Positions 44,614-54,977 of a stretch of 64,000 nucleotides of DNA are shown here, one piece after another. The notes below the pieces were generated by a model that saw nothing but the letters and a program-made list of their open reading frames with translations, was not told the DNA's origin and searched no databases. The position numbers and the translations under genes were made by a program. The DNA is from Acinetobacter kyonggiensis. Lineage in GTDB: Bacteria; Pseudomonadota; Gammaproteobacteria; Pseudomonadales; Moraxellaceae. Within the stretch, counting starts at the first letter, position 1, and each line of letters opens with the position of its first letter. The stretch covers positions 1-64,000 of the forward strand of contig NZ_FNPK01000010.1 in the NCBI RefSeq assembly GCF_900107285.1, in the 5' to 3' direction.

Positions 44614-44889
44614 ATGCCTAATCAGGTTGAAGACAAAAAAAAGATTCTTCTACGCGTCAGAAAGATCAAAGGTCAGACGCAAGCGATTGAAAAAGCGTTA
44701 GAAGACAATGTGGAATGTGGTGCAATTCTGCAACAAATATGCTCTGTGCGTGGTGCTATTAATGGTTTAATGAATGAAATGTTGGAGGTTCATTTAAAGG
44801 ACACTTTAGTATCAGGTGAAACCACAGAACAACAACGAAAAGAAGAATTGGCTGAAATCGCCAAGATTCTAAAATCATATTTAAAATAG
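44614..44889 (+). CDS. frmR: formaldehyde-responsive repressor FrmR
   Basis: A 91-residue CsoR/RcnR-family all-helical repressor. The Cys in DNVECGAILQQI is the expected formaldehyde-sensing residue; the N-terminal proline after Met (MPNQVEDKKKI) also fits FrmR, which forms a methylene bridge between Pro2 and this Cys. It should repress frmRAB from the dyad upstream. AAGGAGG precedes the ATG. First gene of the frm operon. Confidence 0.9.
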   Translation: MPNQVEDKKKILLRVRKIKGQTQAIEKALEDNVECGAILQQICSVRGAINGLMNEMLEVHLKDTLVSGETTEQQRKEELAEIAKILKSYLK

Positions 44890-46023
<1,134 letters not shown>

Positions 46024-46045
46024 TTGCGTCAGACCTTATACTTTT

Positions 46046-46077
46046 CCATGCATGTGAATCATGATTGACATGCATGG
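46046..46077. terminator. hairpin between frmA and frmB
   Basis: CCATGCATGT, 12-base loop, ACATGCATGG. No T-run follows, so it may slow or process the transcript rather than end it. The gap to frmB is 222 bases. Confidence 0.5.
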
Positions 46078-46245
46078 AATCCTCTAAAAAGGTACATCAT
46101 CTGTAAAACAGATCTATCTGTGTAGGCATCGTGTATAGGTTCAATAAACCTGCCTACATTTTAAATCTTTATCACTATTCTCTGTGGAGAATGTAAGACT
46201 CTTTGTTTACTTGATTTCTCATGAAGTCTTGCTCAACATAGGTAA

Positions 46246-47082
46246 TTGATTATGGAAATAATTGAGAAACATGCTTCTTTTGGTGGATCGCAAGAAGTGT
46301 ATCGCCATCAGTCAACAGCATTAAACTGTTCAATGAAATTCTCAATATATCTGCCACCTCATGACAAAGATGAGCGGTTGCCAGTTTTATATTGGTTATC
46401 AGGACTGACTTGCAACGAACAGAACTTTATTACTAAAGCCGGAGCACAAAAGTATGCGGCTGAACATAAAGTCATTATTGTTGCACCAGATACCAGCCCA
46501 CGTGGAGAGGATGTACCAGATCATGCAGATTATGATTTAGGCCAAGGCGCAGGATTCTATGTGAATGCAACACAAGCACCCTGGTCACAGCATTTCAAAA
46601 TGTATGATTATATTGTGGAAGAGCTCAGAAATCTGATTGACCTGAATTTTCCGACCAATCAAGTCCAAAGTATTATGGGGCATAGCATGGGTGGTCATGG
46701 TGCATTAGTCATTGGTTTAAAAAACCCTGAGCTGTATAAAAGTATTTCTGCTTTTGCACCAATTGTTGCGCCTAGCCAAGTACCTTGGGGGAAAAAGGCT
46801 TTTACACACTACCTAGGTGAAACCGAAACTTTATGGAAAAGCTATGATGCGATTGAATTAATCAAAAACGCTGAAGTTCATTTACCTATTTTAGTCGATC
46901 AGGGAACAGCTGATGATTTTCTTGAAGAACAGTTAAGGCCAAAGCTTCTTAGTAATATTTGTTTGGAACAAGAATATCCTCTTACACTTAACCTAAGAGA
47001 AGGGTATGACCATAGCTATTACTTCATTGCGAGCTTTATAGAGAAACATATAGAGTTTCACAGCAAATTCCTAGCTAAATAA
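46246..47082 (+). CDS. frmB: S-formylglutathione hydrolase
   Basis: A 278-residue esterase-D-type serine hydrolase. Nucleophile elbow GHSMGGHGALV (catalytic Ser), LTCNEQNF near the N terminus and the late HSYYFIASF with the triad His. It splits S-formylglutathione to formate and glutathione, the second step of the FrmA pathway. It is separated from frmA by 222 bases with a hairpin but is the same strand and pathway. Confidence 0.94.
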   Translation: MIMEIIEKHASFGGSQEVYRHQSTALNCSMKFSIYLPPHDKDERLPVLYWLSGLTCNEQNFITKAGAQKYAAEHKVIIVAPDTSPRGEDVPDHADYDLGQGAGFYVNATQAPWSQHFKMYDYIVEELRNLIDLNFPTNQVQSIMGHSMGGHGALVIGLKNPELYKSISAFAPIVAPSQVPWGKKAFTHYLGETETLWKSYDAIELIKNAEVHLPILVDQGTADDFLEEQLRPKLLSNICLEQEYPLTLNLREGYDHSYYFIASFIEKHIEFHSKFLAK

Positions 47083-47351
47083 CTTTCATAGATATGAGGA
47101 TGTACAAAGTTGTTCTTGAATGCTTCTTGAGCAATATAATTTCCAGATGAAGAGGTCAGCTTATAAATCTAAGGTAGAGTCAATTGATCCTTATATAACT
47201 AAGATTGAATTTAATCATCTCATATTTTAATTTTTTGATTCAAATGTTAATGATATTAACTTGAATAAATTCATAGCATTATGTCGAAATAAAAACCCAG
47301 ATTTTGGCTCAGCTATGGGAATTTTTTTTTTAACTTTTATACAACAAAACT

Positions 47352-47382
47352 TTCTGACATGCATACATTAGCAATGTCAGAA
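47352..47382. promoter_or_regulatory. inverted repeat upstream of the ABM gene
   Basis: TTCTGACAT and ATGTCAGAA separated by 13 bases, about 40 bases before the start at 47419. Good candidate operator; regulator unknown. Confidence 0.45.
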
Positions 47383-47418
47383 TCAGTTTTAATTCTAATC
47401 AATTGTGGAGTTTTAGTC

Positions 47419-47733
47419 ATGCTTAAAACAGCTTTATATGTCCGTCTTGAAGCTAAACCGGGTAAAGAAGACGAAGTGGAAGCTTTCCTTAAAGCCGGTT
47501 TACCTATTGTAATGGAAGAACCTGCGACAGTTGCGTGGTTTGGCCTACGTCTTGGACCTACAACATTTGGTATTTTTGATGCATTTCCTGATGAGGCGGG
47601 TCGCCAAGCACATTTATCTGGCAAGGTTGCAGCTGCGTTGATGGCTCAGGCCGATGAGCTATTTTCAGAGCCACCATCTATTGAAAAAGTAGATGTTTTG
47701 GCTAGTAAACTACCAGCCCATACCGACGCTTAA
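47419..47733 (+). CDS. ABM-domain putative quinol monooxygenase
   Basis: A 104-residue protein starting MLKTALYVRLEAKPGKEDEVEAF, the ferredoxin-like ABM fold; FGIFDAFPDEAGRQAHLSGK follows. I chose ATG 47419 because TGGAG is eight bases upstream and the fold begins immediately. Small dimers of this family act on quinols or related aromatic compounds, which matches the surrounding stress genes. It stands alone with an inverted repeat in its promoter. It is not closely similar to the ABM protein at 36439. Confidence 0.78.
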   Translation: MLKTALYVRLEAKPGKEDEVEAFLKAGLPIVMEEPATVAWFGLRLGPTTFGIFDAFPDEAGRQAHLSGKVAAALMAQADELFSEPPSIEKVDVLASKLPAHTDA

Positions 47734-47789
47734 ATGTATGAGGGTGCTGCCTGAAATTTTGAATGAAAGGCAGCACTTCAACCCTGTGA

Positions 47790-48290
47790 GGTTGGTCAGA
47801 GGCTTTTTATTCAAGTTGGGCTACTTTAGTTAATGGCTTAATCTCATCATTTACATGGGTCAATATTTAAAACAGGGTAAATAAACGAATGAACCTATGT
47901 ACATGCTTTATATTGAACCAATCTATGAACCATACCGGGTTTGTCGGAGACTTTTTTATTTAAGTTAGACTACCTGACCTAACGGGTTAATCTTATCATA
48001 TTACATTGCTTCAAACTCGAAAGGCGATACATATCCCAGTGCACTGTGTACACGCTTTTTGTTGAACCAATATATCTAATTTAGTGTTGCATTTGTACAT
48101 CTGCTAAACCGTGCCAATCTGCTTTTAAAAAATTTAATCATTGCTATTTTGCATGAGCCATTCACTGTTTTAGCTAATGCGTTCACGACCATGTCAGTAG
48201 TCATACGTGTTGATACCCCCCATCCAACAATCGCTCGTGAAAATACATCAATAATAAAAGCGGTATAGAACAAGCCTGAATTTGTTTAAC
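47790..48290 (-). mobile_element. two decayed IS3-type insertion sequence ends
   Basis: On the minus strand 47990-48070 reads WFNKKRVHSALGYVSPFEFEAM then a stop, the C terminus of an IS3-type OrfB. 48076-48273 holds an internal piece (YTAFIIDVFSRAIVGWGVS) with the middle deleted. A second, more degenerate copy of the same IS end lies at about 47790-47930 (shared blocks around TTGAACCAAT). No active transposase remains. Confidence 0.78.
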
Positions 48291-48325
48291 CATCACTAAA
48301 GTCTCCAAGCTGAGATAATTTTTAT

Positions 48326-48350
48326 AAAAATAGACGACTGGTCTATTTTT
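48326..48350. promoter_or_regulatory. NemR-type operator upstream of yqhD
   Basis: AAAAATAGAC-GACTG-GTCTATTTT dyad. Its core, read on the other strand as TAGACCAGTCGT, recurs exactly in front of the tetR gene at 52781-52792. It resembles the TAGACC dyads recognised by NemR. Confidence 0.75.
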
Positions 48351-48468
48351 GTGTATAGTCACCACATGGTGTAGGCAAAAGCCGCAGTGTTGTCCAATTC
48401 TTTAAAGTTTATTTGATGAATAACGGTGGTTTTTCAAATCAATTAACTGATCATCCTAGGATAAAAAT

Positions 48469-49626
48469 ATGCTGAATTTTAACTTTTATAATCCGACCCG
48501 TATTATTTTTGGTGTCGATACAATAGCTAAAATCAATGACTATGTGCCTACAGAAGCAAAAGTATTAATGTTGTTTGGTGGTGAAAGTGCACGTAAGAAT
48601 TGTACTTTAGCTGAGGTGCGTGAAGCATTAGGTGCAAGAGAAATTCATGAATTTGGCGGAATTGAGCCGAATCCGAGTTATGAAACCCTCATGAAAGCTG
48701 TAGAGCTGATTCGTGAACAAAAGATTGATTTCTTGATGGCTGTCGGTGGTGGATCGGTAATTGATGGTACTAAATTTATTGCAGCAGCAGTCAATTATAC
48801 AGGGGATACATGGGAGATTTTAGAAACCCATGGTACTAAAATTACTCAAGCTTTGCCTTTTGCGAGTGTACTCACCCTTCCGGCAACTGGTTCAGAAATG
48901 AATAGCGGTGGGGTAGTCACCAGAAAATCGACCCAAGCCAAATTGTCATTTAGCAGCCCCTATGTTTTTCCGCAATTTTCCGTACTGGATCCGAATAAAA
49001 CTTTTAGCTTGCCGACGCGCCAGTTAGCAAATGGCGTGGTCGATGCATTTATTCATGTCATGGAACAGTACTTAACTTACCCTGTCAATGCACAAGTACA
49101 AGATCGTTTTGCCGAAGGTCTATTGCAAACTCTGATTGAGATTGGACCGAAAATCATGGAAGATTCAGCAGATTATGACACGCGTGCGAATTTGATGTGG
49201 GCTGCTAGCATGGCACTGAATGGGCTAATTGGAGCTGGTGTACCACAAGATTGGTCAACCCATTTGATTGGACATGAGCTCACGGCTTTATATGGTATTG
49301 ATCATGCTCGTACCTTGGCCATTGTGTTGCCCGCCAATCTACAAGTGCGTCGTCAAGAGAAACGAGAAAAATTACTACAGTATGCAGCTCGAGTCTGGCA
49401 GATTGTCGAAGGTGATGAAGAACAACGTATTGATACTGCTATTGCTCGTACTCGAGCCTTCTTTGAGCAACTTGGATTGCCGACTCGTCTTAGCGATTAT
49501 GGACTGGGGGAGACAGATATTGAGATCATCATTACGCAACTTAAATCACACAATCTGACACAGCTAGGCGAACATAAAACTGTTTCATTAGAGATCAGTC
49601 GCCAAATTCTCGCGACGAGCATCTAA
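48469..49626 (+). CDS. yqhD: NADPH-dependent aldehyde reductase YqhD (iron-containing alcohol dehydrogenase family)
   Basis: A 385-residue iron-type alcohol dehydrogenase very close to E. coli YqhD by pattern: FNFYNPTRIIFG, AVGGGSVIDGTKF for the cofactor and the metal-binding His residues in DWSTHLIGHELTALYGIDHARTLA. It reduces short aldehydes such as methylglyoxal, acrolein and malondialdehyde with NADPH. A NemR-like operator lies about 120 bases upstream. The following DJ-1-type gene is probably in the same transcript. Confidence 0.9.
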   Translation: MLNFNFYNPTRIIFGVDTIAKINDYVPTEAKVLMLFGGESARKNCTLAEVREALGAREIHEFGGIEPNPSYETLMKAVELIREQKIDFLMAVGGGSVIDGTKFIAAAVNYTGDTWEILETHGTKITQALPFASVLTLPATGSEMNSGGVVTRKSTQAKLSFSSPYVFPQFSVLDPNKTFSLPTRQLANGVVDAFIHVMEQYLTYPVNAQVQDRFAEGLLQTLIEIGPKIMEDSADYDTRANLMWAASMALNGLIGAGVPQDWSTHLIGHELTALYGIDHARTLAIVLPANLQVRRQEKREKLLQYAARVWQIVEGDEEQRIDTAIARTRAFFEQLGLPTRLSDYGLGETDIEIIITQLKSHNLTQLGEHKTVSLEISRQILATSI

Positions 49627-49716
49627 GCTAAATGCGCGTATCTGACATGCTCACACCACACGGCAAGTGATCATGCAACAATGCTCCTCAATCCTGAAAA
49701 TTATCGGAGAAATAAC

Positions 49717-50394
49717 ATGAAAATTTTAATCGTTTTAACCTCACATGATCAACTTGGCAATACTGGTAAGAAAACAGGTTTCTGGCTAGAAGAACTTGCT
49801 GCACCGTATTACACCTTTATTGATTCTGGTGCTGAAGTTACGCTGGCGTCACCTCAAGGTGGGCAGCCACCACTAGATCCGAAAAGTAATTTAGCCGATG
49901 CGCAAACTGAAACCACTCATCGTTTTGAAGCAGATCCAACTGCAATGCAAGCATTGGCACAGACGCATAAACTTAGCGAAATTTCTGTAGCTGATTATGA
50001 TGCAGTGTTTTATCCAGGCGGGCATGGCCCATTGTGGGATTTAGCAGAAGATCCGATTTCAATTTCTCTGATTGAACAGGCGATTCAGTCTGGCAAACCT
50101 GTTGCAGCAGTGTGTCATGCTCCGGGTGTTCTTCGTCATGTGAAAGCGAGTAATGGAGCGCCTTTAGTTAGCGGTAAATTAGTGACTGGTTTCACCAATA
50201 CTGAGGAGGCCGCTGTAGGTTTGACTGAAATTGTACCATTTTTAGTCGAAGACATACTTAAAGAAAACGGTGGTCATTATTCTAAAGTGGACGATTGGCA
50301 AGTATATGTTCAAGTAGATGGCTTGCTGGTTACTGGACAAAATCCAGCCTCTTCTGCTGCAACCGCTACAGCATTACTTCAATTGTTGAAATAA
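49717..50394 (+). CDS. DJ-1/PfpI (type 1 glutamine amidotransferase-like) protein
   Basis: A 225-residue DJ-1/PfpI superfamily protein of the Hsp31-like branch. Nucleophile Cys in AVCHAPGVL and the YPGGHGPLWDL loop with a neighbouring Asp are visible. Relatives act as glyoxalase III (methylglyoxal to lactate) or deglycase, which fits the neighbouring yqhD and nemA. ATG 49717 has GGAGAA upstream; the longer frame from 49681 is not supported. Ends in a terminator region. Confidence 0.85.
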   Translation: MKILIVLTSHDQLGNTGKKTGFWLEELAAPYYTFIDSGAEVTLASPQGGQPPLDPKSNLADAQTETTHRFEADPTAMQALAQTHKLSEISVADYDAVFYPGGHGPLWDLAEDPISISLIEQAIQSGKPVAAVCHAPGVLRHVKASNGAPLVSGKLVTGFTNTEEAAVGLTEIVPFLVEDILKENGGHYSKVDDWQVYVQVDGLLVTGQNPASSAATATALLQLLK

Positions 50395-50507
50395 AGAGTA
50401 GCTAGTGTCTGTTGTGGTGCTTAGCAGTGAATAACTTTTGACTCTGAGCAACGGGCGCAATAAGCAAAATAACCCTCACTTAATGGTGGAGGGTCTGAGT
50501 TAATAGC

Positions 50508-50557
50508 TTTCCTTCCTTTATTTTTCTATATACAGGAAGGAAGGGTATTTTTTTTTA
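50508..50557 (+). terminator. intrinsic terminator
   Basis: TTCCTTCCT and AGGAAGGAA flank a 17-base loop and run into nine or more T residues. A smaller hairpin (ACCCTC/GAGGGT) precedes it at about 50471. Confidence 0.75.
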
Positions 50558-50597
50558 ATTTAGATCAATTAAGTCATGATGACTTGGATTCAATGAA

Positions 50598-51725
50598 ATG
50601 AAAGACAGCAAACTTTTTCAAAACTTAAGCTTAGGCCCTTATGTTTTGCAAAACCGTATTGTATTGCCACCATTAACGCGGTCGCGTAGTACTCAGCCAG
50701 GGAATATTCCAAATGAACTGATGGCAACCTATTATCAACAGCGTGCCGGGGCAGGATTTATGGTCACCGAAGGTACGCAAATCGAGCCACGTGGTCAAGG
50801 CTATGCTTGGACTCCCGGTATTTACAGCCCTGAACAGATTGCTGGATGGCGTAAAGTGACGGAAGCAGTGCATGCTAAAGGAGGCATTATTTTTGCACAA
50901 CTTTGGCATGTTGGGCGTGTTTCACATACATCTTTGCAACCCGATCATGCATCACCGGTCGCGCCCTCGGCTATTAGGGCTGATAGTAATGTTAAAGTCT
51001 TTATTGAAACCGGGCCCAATGCAGGGGCCTTGGCTGATCCTTCAATGCCACGTGCTTTAAGCAATGCAGAAGTTAAAGAATTAGTGCAACTCTATGCTCA
51101 AGCAGCGCGTAATGCCTTGGCTGCTGGTTTTGATGGGGTTGAAATTCATTGTGCAAATGGTTATTTGGTAAATCAATTTATCTCTGCACATAGTAACCAT
51201 CGTGAAGATGAATATGGTGGATCACTAAACAATCGTTTGCGTTTTTTACGTGAAGTAGTACAGGCAGTTGCTGCGGTGGTTGGTGCAGATCGTTTAGGAG
51301 TGCGTTTTGCCCCGCTATTTGAAAGTACAGAGGAAGATCGTGTTTACATGGGGTTGGTTGAAGATGATCCACATGTGACTTATATTGAAGCCATAAAAAT
51401 ACTTGAAGAAGTTGGGATTGCCTATTTATCTATTGCAGAAGCTGATTGGGACAATGCACCAGAACTTCCTCATGATTTTCGTAGAGATGTCAGAGACACT
51501 TTCAGTGGTCGGATTATATATGCAGGTCGATATACGGCAGAAAGAGGGACTCGAATTTTAGAGGCAGGGCTGGCCGATTTAATTGCATTTGGACGCCCAT
51601 TTATTGCGAATCCAGATTTACCCGATCGCATCGCCAATGGCTGGCCATTGAATGCAGTAGATGCAAGCACTATGTATGGTGGGACGGAAAAAGGCTATAT
51701 TGATTATCCAGCTTACGCAGATTAA
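50598..51725 (+). CDS. nemA: alkene reductase NemA (Old Yellow Enzyme family)
   Basis: A 375-residue FMN enzyme of the N-ethylmaleimide reductase/OYE type, full length. N-terminal NRIVLPPLTRSRS, the LWHVGRVSH loop, the substrate-binding His/Asn pair in GVEIHCANGYLVNQF and the phosphate loop AFGRPFIANPDLP are present. It reduces activated alkenes such as maleimides, quinones and nitro compounds with NADPH. In E. coli nemA is repressed by NemR, which is consistent with the TetR gene just downstream. Confidence 0.93.
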   Translation: MKDSKLFQNLSLGPYVLQNRIVLPPLTRSRSTQPGNIPNELMATYYQQRAGAGFMVTEGTQIEPRGQGYAWTPGIYSPEQIAGWRKVTEAVHAKGGIIFAQLWHVGRVSHTSLQPDHASPVAPSAIRADSNVKVFIETGPNAGALADPSMPRALSNAEVKELVQLYAQAARNALAAGFDGVEIHCANGYLVNQFISAHSNHREDEYGGSLNNRLRFLREVVQAVAAVVGADRLGVRFAPLFESTEEDRVYMGLVEDDPHVTYIEAIKILEEVGIAYLSIAEADWDNAPELPHDFRRDVRDTFSGRIIYAGRYTAERGTRILEAGLADLIAFGRPFIANPDLPDRIANGWPLNAVDASTMYGGTEKGYIDYPAYAD

Positions 51726-51743
51726 TATTGACTAAGTGAGTTA

Positions 51744-51770
51744 TTTTGCCAACCTTTGTGGTTGGCAAAA
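51744..51770. terminator. bidirectional terminator
   Basis: TTTTGCCAACC, loop TTTGT, GGTTGGCAAAA after the nemA stop; symmetrical A/T ends. Confidence 0.85.
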
Positions 51771-51808
51771 TAAGGACTTAGGATTGCTGTTGCCAGCATA
51801 AATTCTTA

Positions 51809-52039
51809 TTAAAACAAATTCTTAAAATTTTTTAGCTGTGTAATGAGCCAACCTGCCAGTGGGAAAGAAATCAGTTGCGTTACTGGCACTAATACTATGA
51901 CTTCAATCAACACCATCATCGGGAAACTTTGATGCTGAGTAATTGGCTTTAATAAAGTGAGTACCAGTAATAGTGTGGGATATAAGCCTAAATATCCGAC
52001 TAAAATACGAGTCATGAGGGCTTTAGGAGAAGAATTCAT
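51809..52039 (-). CDS. small two-helix inner-membrane protein
   Basis: 76 residues with two hydrophobic helices (about 12-32 and 41-66) and the polar start MNSSPKALMTRIL. It may belong to the DUF2798 group, but I am not sure. Alone on the minus strand between nemA and the TetR gene; its role in the stress cluster is unclear. Confidence 0.6.
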   Translation of the reverse strand: MNSSPKALMTRILVGYLGLYPTLLLVLTLLKPITQHQSFPMMVLIEVIVLVPVTQLISFPLAGWLITQLKNFKNLF

Positions 52040-52146
52040 TGTGCGCTATACTCATGGATTGTAAATTAATCTAATAGCAACACATTAATAACTAATCATT
52101 GGGCTGCTGTCATTAATTATGTAATTGATATTTAATCTAAATTTTA

Positions 52147-52752
52147 TCAATCTTCACTTTTTAATAGAAATTTAGTTGCTCTCAGAGCTTGATGTAATGG
52201 TGTTTTATCTTTTTGCAACTTACTCAGTAATGCTGCACCTAACCACATTTGGTAAAGTACTTGTGCCAACGTCGAGGCCTCAGTATTTGCTTGAATAGAC
52301 TGATCCTGTTTTCCCAAATCGATTAAACCAGCAATACGTTGGATTACATCATCCACGCCAGCGGACATAATGGAGCGCATATCTTCAGATAGATCGGCAA
52401 CTTCTGCGGCAAGTTTCACAATTAAACAGCTATCCGCCCAACCACACTGTGTTTCAGGATCTTCTATCCATAAATTAAAATACTCAATCAGCTTTTGATA
52501 AGGGGATTTATCGCTACGCCATACATCATTTAAACGGACTTGGTAATTATCCACATAATGCTGTACCAATTCACAGCCGAAAGCTTCCTTGGATTGGAAA
52601 TAATGATAAAACGAGCCTTTGGGGATCTCACAGCTCTGTAAAATTTCCTGTAATCCTACGCCAGTAAAACCTTTATGCAAAATCAGGTCTGAACTGGTGT
52701 TAAGAATGTGTAAGCGCTTCGCTTCAGACTTTTTAATAGGAGTAGGCTTCAT
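52147..52752 (-). CDS. nemR: TetR family repressor, NemR-like
   Basis: A 201-residue TetR repressor: helix-turn-helix (GFTGVGLQEILQSCEIPKGSFYHYFQSKEAF), then a ligand domain with a Cys pair in ETQCGWADSCLIVKLAAEVADLSEDMR. That region matches the redox/electrophile-sensing cysteine area of NemR. Operators carrying TAGACCAGTCGT lie in its own promoter and before yqhD. It probably controls yqhD, the DJ-1 gene, nemA, curA and itself, being released by electrophiles, quinones or hypochlorite. The symbol is by analogy. Confidence 0.8.
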   Translation of the reverse strand: MKPTPIKKSEAKRLHILNTSSDLILHKGFTGVGLQEILQSCEIPKGSFYHYFQSKEAFGCELVQHYVDNYQVRLNDVWRSDKSPYQKLIEYFNLWIEDPETQCGWADSCLIVKLAAEVADLSEDMRSIMSAGVDDVIQRIAGLIDLGKQDQSIQANTEASTLAQVLYQMWLGAALLSKLQKDKTPLHQALRATKFLLKSED

Positions 52753-52774
52753 ATTAATTATTTACTCTATTGTA

Positions 52775-52798
52775 AAAAAATAGACCAGTCGTATTGTT
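52775..52798. promoter_or_regulatory. NemR-type operator in the tetR/curA promoter region
   Basis: AAAAAATAGACCAGTCGTATT, sharing the 12-mer TAGACCAGTCGT with the yqhD operator (opposite strand). It lies between the divergent tetR and curA genes and could control both. Confidence 0.72.
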
Positions 52799-52896
52799 TT
52801 TTATTATAACTCATCTACAATGGATGTAAAGAAATTTTAATCATAATTTTTGATTGTGAAGAGAAATACTTCTAAATAAAACATGGAGTTATATGT

Positions 52897-53916
52897 GTGA
52901 AAACAGTTATTAATCAACGCATCGTTTTAGCTAAACGGCCAGTGGGTGAGCCAAAACACAGCGATTTTCGTATTGAACAAGTTGAGCTCAATGAACTTAA
53001 ACAAGGCGAGATATTGTTAAAAACCATTTACTTGTCACTCGATCCTTATATGCGTGGTCGCATGAGTGATGCTCCTTCATATGCAGCACCGGTTGAAATT
53101 GGCGAAGTGATGGTCGGTGGAACAGTCAGTCAAGTAGTGGCCTCTAAAAACCCAAAATTCAAAGAAGGCGAGTGGGTTCTTTCCGGAAATGGCTGGCAGG
53201 GCTACGCAATTTCTAATGGGTCTGCCTGTCAAAGCTTAGGTATGCAACCTGAACATCCATCTTGGGCATTGGGTATTTTGGGAATGCCAGGATTTACTGC
53301 TTATATGGGGTTGTTGGACATTGGTCAGCCTAAAGCCGGTGAAACTTTAGTCGTTGCAGCTGCAGCGGGACCTGTTGGTGCTACGGTTGGACAGATTGGC
53401 AAACTTAAAGGTTGTCGCGTGGTTGGCGTCGCAGGTGGGGCTGAAAAATGTCGTTATGCAGTAGAAGAGCTCGGCTTCGATGCTTGTATCAATCATCATG
53501 ATGAAAATTTTGCAGAACAATTACAACAAGCAGCTCCCAACGGTATTGATATTTATTATGAGAATGTGGGGGGTAAAGTGTTTGATGCTGTATGGCCATT
53601 GCTTAACTCTGCGGCACGTGTACCGGTGTGTGGTGTGGTTTCCCATTATAACGCTACCGAGCAAGCACAAGGGCCAGACCGTTTACCGGGCTTTATTTCC
53701 ACCCTTTTAAAAAAGCGTATTCGCATGCAAGGCTTTATTATTTTTGATGATTATGGCAGTCAGTATCCGGAATTCTATCAGCAAATGTCTGAATGGTTGA
53801 AAGACGGAAAAATCAAATATAAAGAGCATATGGTGCAAGGTTTAGATAACACGATCAATGCTTTCAATGGTATGTTGAAAGGCGAAAACTTTGGCAAAGT
53901 CGTTGTAAAAATTTAA
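52897..53916 (+). CDS. curA: NADPH-dependent enone/curcumin reductase (CurA-like)
   Basis: A 339-residue zinc-free MDR of the CurA/leukotriene-B4-dehydrogenase type: YLSLDPYMRGRM, the cofactor motif AAAGPVGATVGQIGKLKG and the NVGGKVFDAV block. It reduces alpha,beta-unsaturated carbonyls with NADPH. GTG start at 52897 with ATGGAG eight bases upstream; the ATG nearby is out of frame. Divergent from the TetR gene, so the shared operator probably represses it. The GST gene follows after 16 bases. Confidence 0.87.
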   Translation: MKTVINQRIVLAKRPVGEPKHSDFRIEQVELNELKQGEILLKTIYLSLDPYMRGRMSDAPSYAAPVEIGEVMVGGTVSQVVASKNPKFKEGEWVLSGNGWQGYAISNGSACQSLGMQPEHPSWALGILGMPGFTAYMGLLDIGQPKAGETLVVAAAAGPVGATVGQIGKLKGCRVVGVAGGAEKCRYAVEELGFDACINHHDENFAEQLQQAAPNGIDIYYENVGGKVFDAVWPLLNSAARVPVCGVVSHYNATEQAQGPDRLPGFISTLLKKRIRMQGFIIFDDYGSQYPEFYQQMSEWLKDGKIKYKEHMVQGLDNTINAFNGMLKGENFGKVVVKI

Positions 53917-53932
53917 AAAAATAGGAATTATC

Positions 53933-54571
53933 ATGATTACACTACATCATTTAGATCAATCACGTTCTTTTCGCATTTTGTGGTTACTTGAAGAAATCAA
54001 GCAGCCTTATGAGCTGAAACGCTATTATCGTGACTCAAACACGCATTTGGCCCCTGACTCTTTAAAAACCATCCATCCTTTAGGGAAATCTCCAGTATTG
54101 GAATGGGATGGTAAAGTTATTGCAGAGTCAGGCGCAATCGTTGAGTTATTAATTCAGAAACTTGCGCCGCATTTAGGACCAGATATGGATGAACCTACCT
54201 ATGTCGATTATCTACAGTGGATTCATTTCTCAGAAAGCTCTGCCATGCTGCCATTTTTATTAAAAACGTTTAATGCGATTGAAACCAAGCAGGGTACGAA
54301 GTTGGTATTTCTAGAAAATTATACCCAAGTTGAGTTCGATAAAGTATTTAGCTATTTAAATGAATATTTAAAAGATAAAGAGTTTCTAGTGGCAGACCGT
54401 TTAACCGGTGCTGACTTTATGATGGGCTTTGGACTACATGCTTTAGTTTATCATATGGGACAAGGTGAAAATTATCCGCATATCCAACGTTATGTAGCAG
54501 GTTTAAGCCAACTACCTAGCTGGCAAGCCGCAGTACAAATTGAACAAAATGGTGTGAAAAGTCAAAAATAG
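53933..54571 (+). CDS. glutathione S-transferase
   Basis: A 212-residue canonical GST: the thioredoxin-like N-terminal domain (ITLHHLDQSRSFRILWLLEE, cis-Pro KSPVLEWDG, glutathione site ESGAIVE) and an all-helical C-terminal domain (DRLTGADFMMGFG). It conjugates or reduces electrophiles with glutathione. Encoded 16 bases after curA, so it belongs to the same operon and to the NemR-type response. Confidence 0.9.
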   Translation: MITLHHLDQSRSFRILWLLEEIKQPYELKRYYRDSNTHLAPDSLKTIHPLGKSPVLEWDGKVIAESGAIVELLIQKLAPHLGPDMDEPTYVDYLQWIHFSESSAMLPFLLKTFNAIETKQGTKLVFLENYTQVEFDKVFSYLNEYLKDKEFLVADRLTGADFMMGFGLHALVYHMGQGENYPHIQRYVAGLSQLPSWQAAVQIEQNGVKSQK

Positions 54572-54977
54572 CAAGATTGTTTTTTAAGGCAATTGAGAAA
54601 AAGAATCTTGATTGTCAAGTACAGCTAGTTATAAAATAAGCTGACACATATTTAAGTAAACGCCTAATGAATTTCATCGGGCGTTCTCTATTTTAAAGAT
54701 AAGGAATTACCATTATTTAAGACAAGTTGCGCCTGTTCTTCCACTGTAAATTCCTATCAAAAGAGCTTGAATATCACGACGGTTACGTTGAAAGATATAA
54801 TCAACTTTTGAAAGAAACGTGACTAACGCACAGCAAGATTAAATTATTCCTCGGGGTATTAAACAAGTAAACTACATCATTTTACTAACATAAACACATA
54901 TACGTAAAAATCACGCCCCAGTTTAACTGGCAATAGTTGAACCCTTGTATAAAAGTTTAAACGAATCTAGCAAGTCT
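54572..54977. other. intergenic region with terminator
   Basis: A hairpin at 54658-54694 (AACGCC ... GGCGTT, then CTCTATTTT) probably ends the curA-GST transcript. The rest, to the pliG stop, has many stops in all frames and may be decayed IS sequence; I see no gene or clear repeat in it. Confidence 0.55.

Noticed and set aside
44614..44889. CsoR-type copper repressor for the 91-residue protein
   Set aside because: Linkage to frmA/frmB, Pro2 and the single helix-2 Cys fit FrmR; CsoR copper ligands are not seen.
47219..47340. Small RNA gene upstream of the ABM protein
   Set aside because: The stretch is AT-rich with a T-run but no stable hairpin before it; evidence is insufficient.
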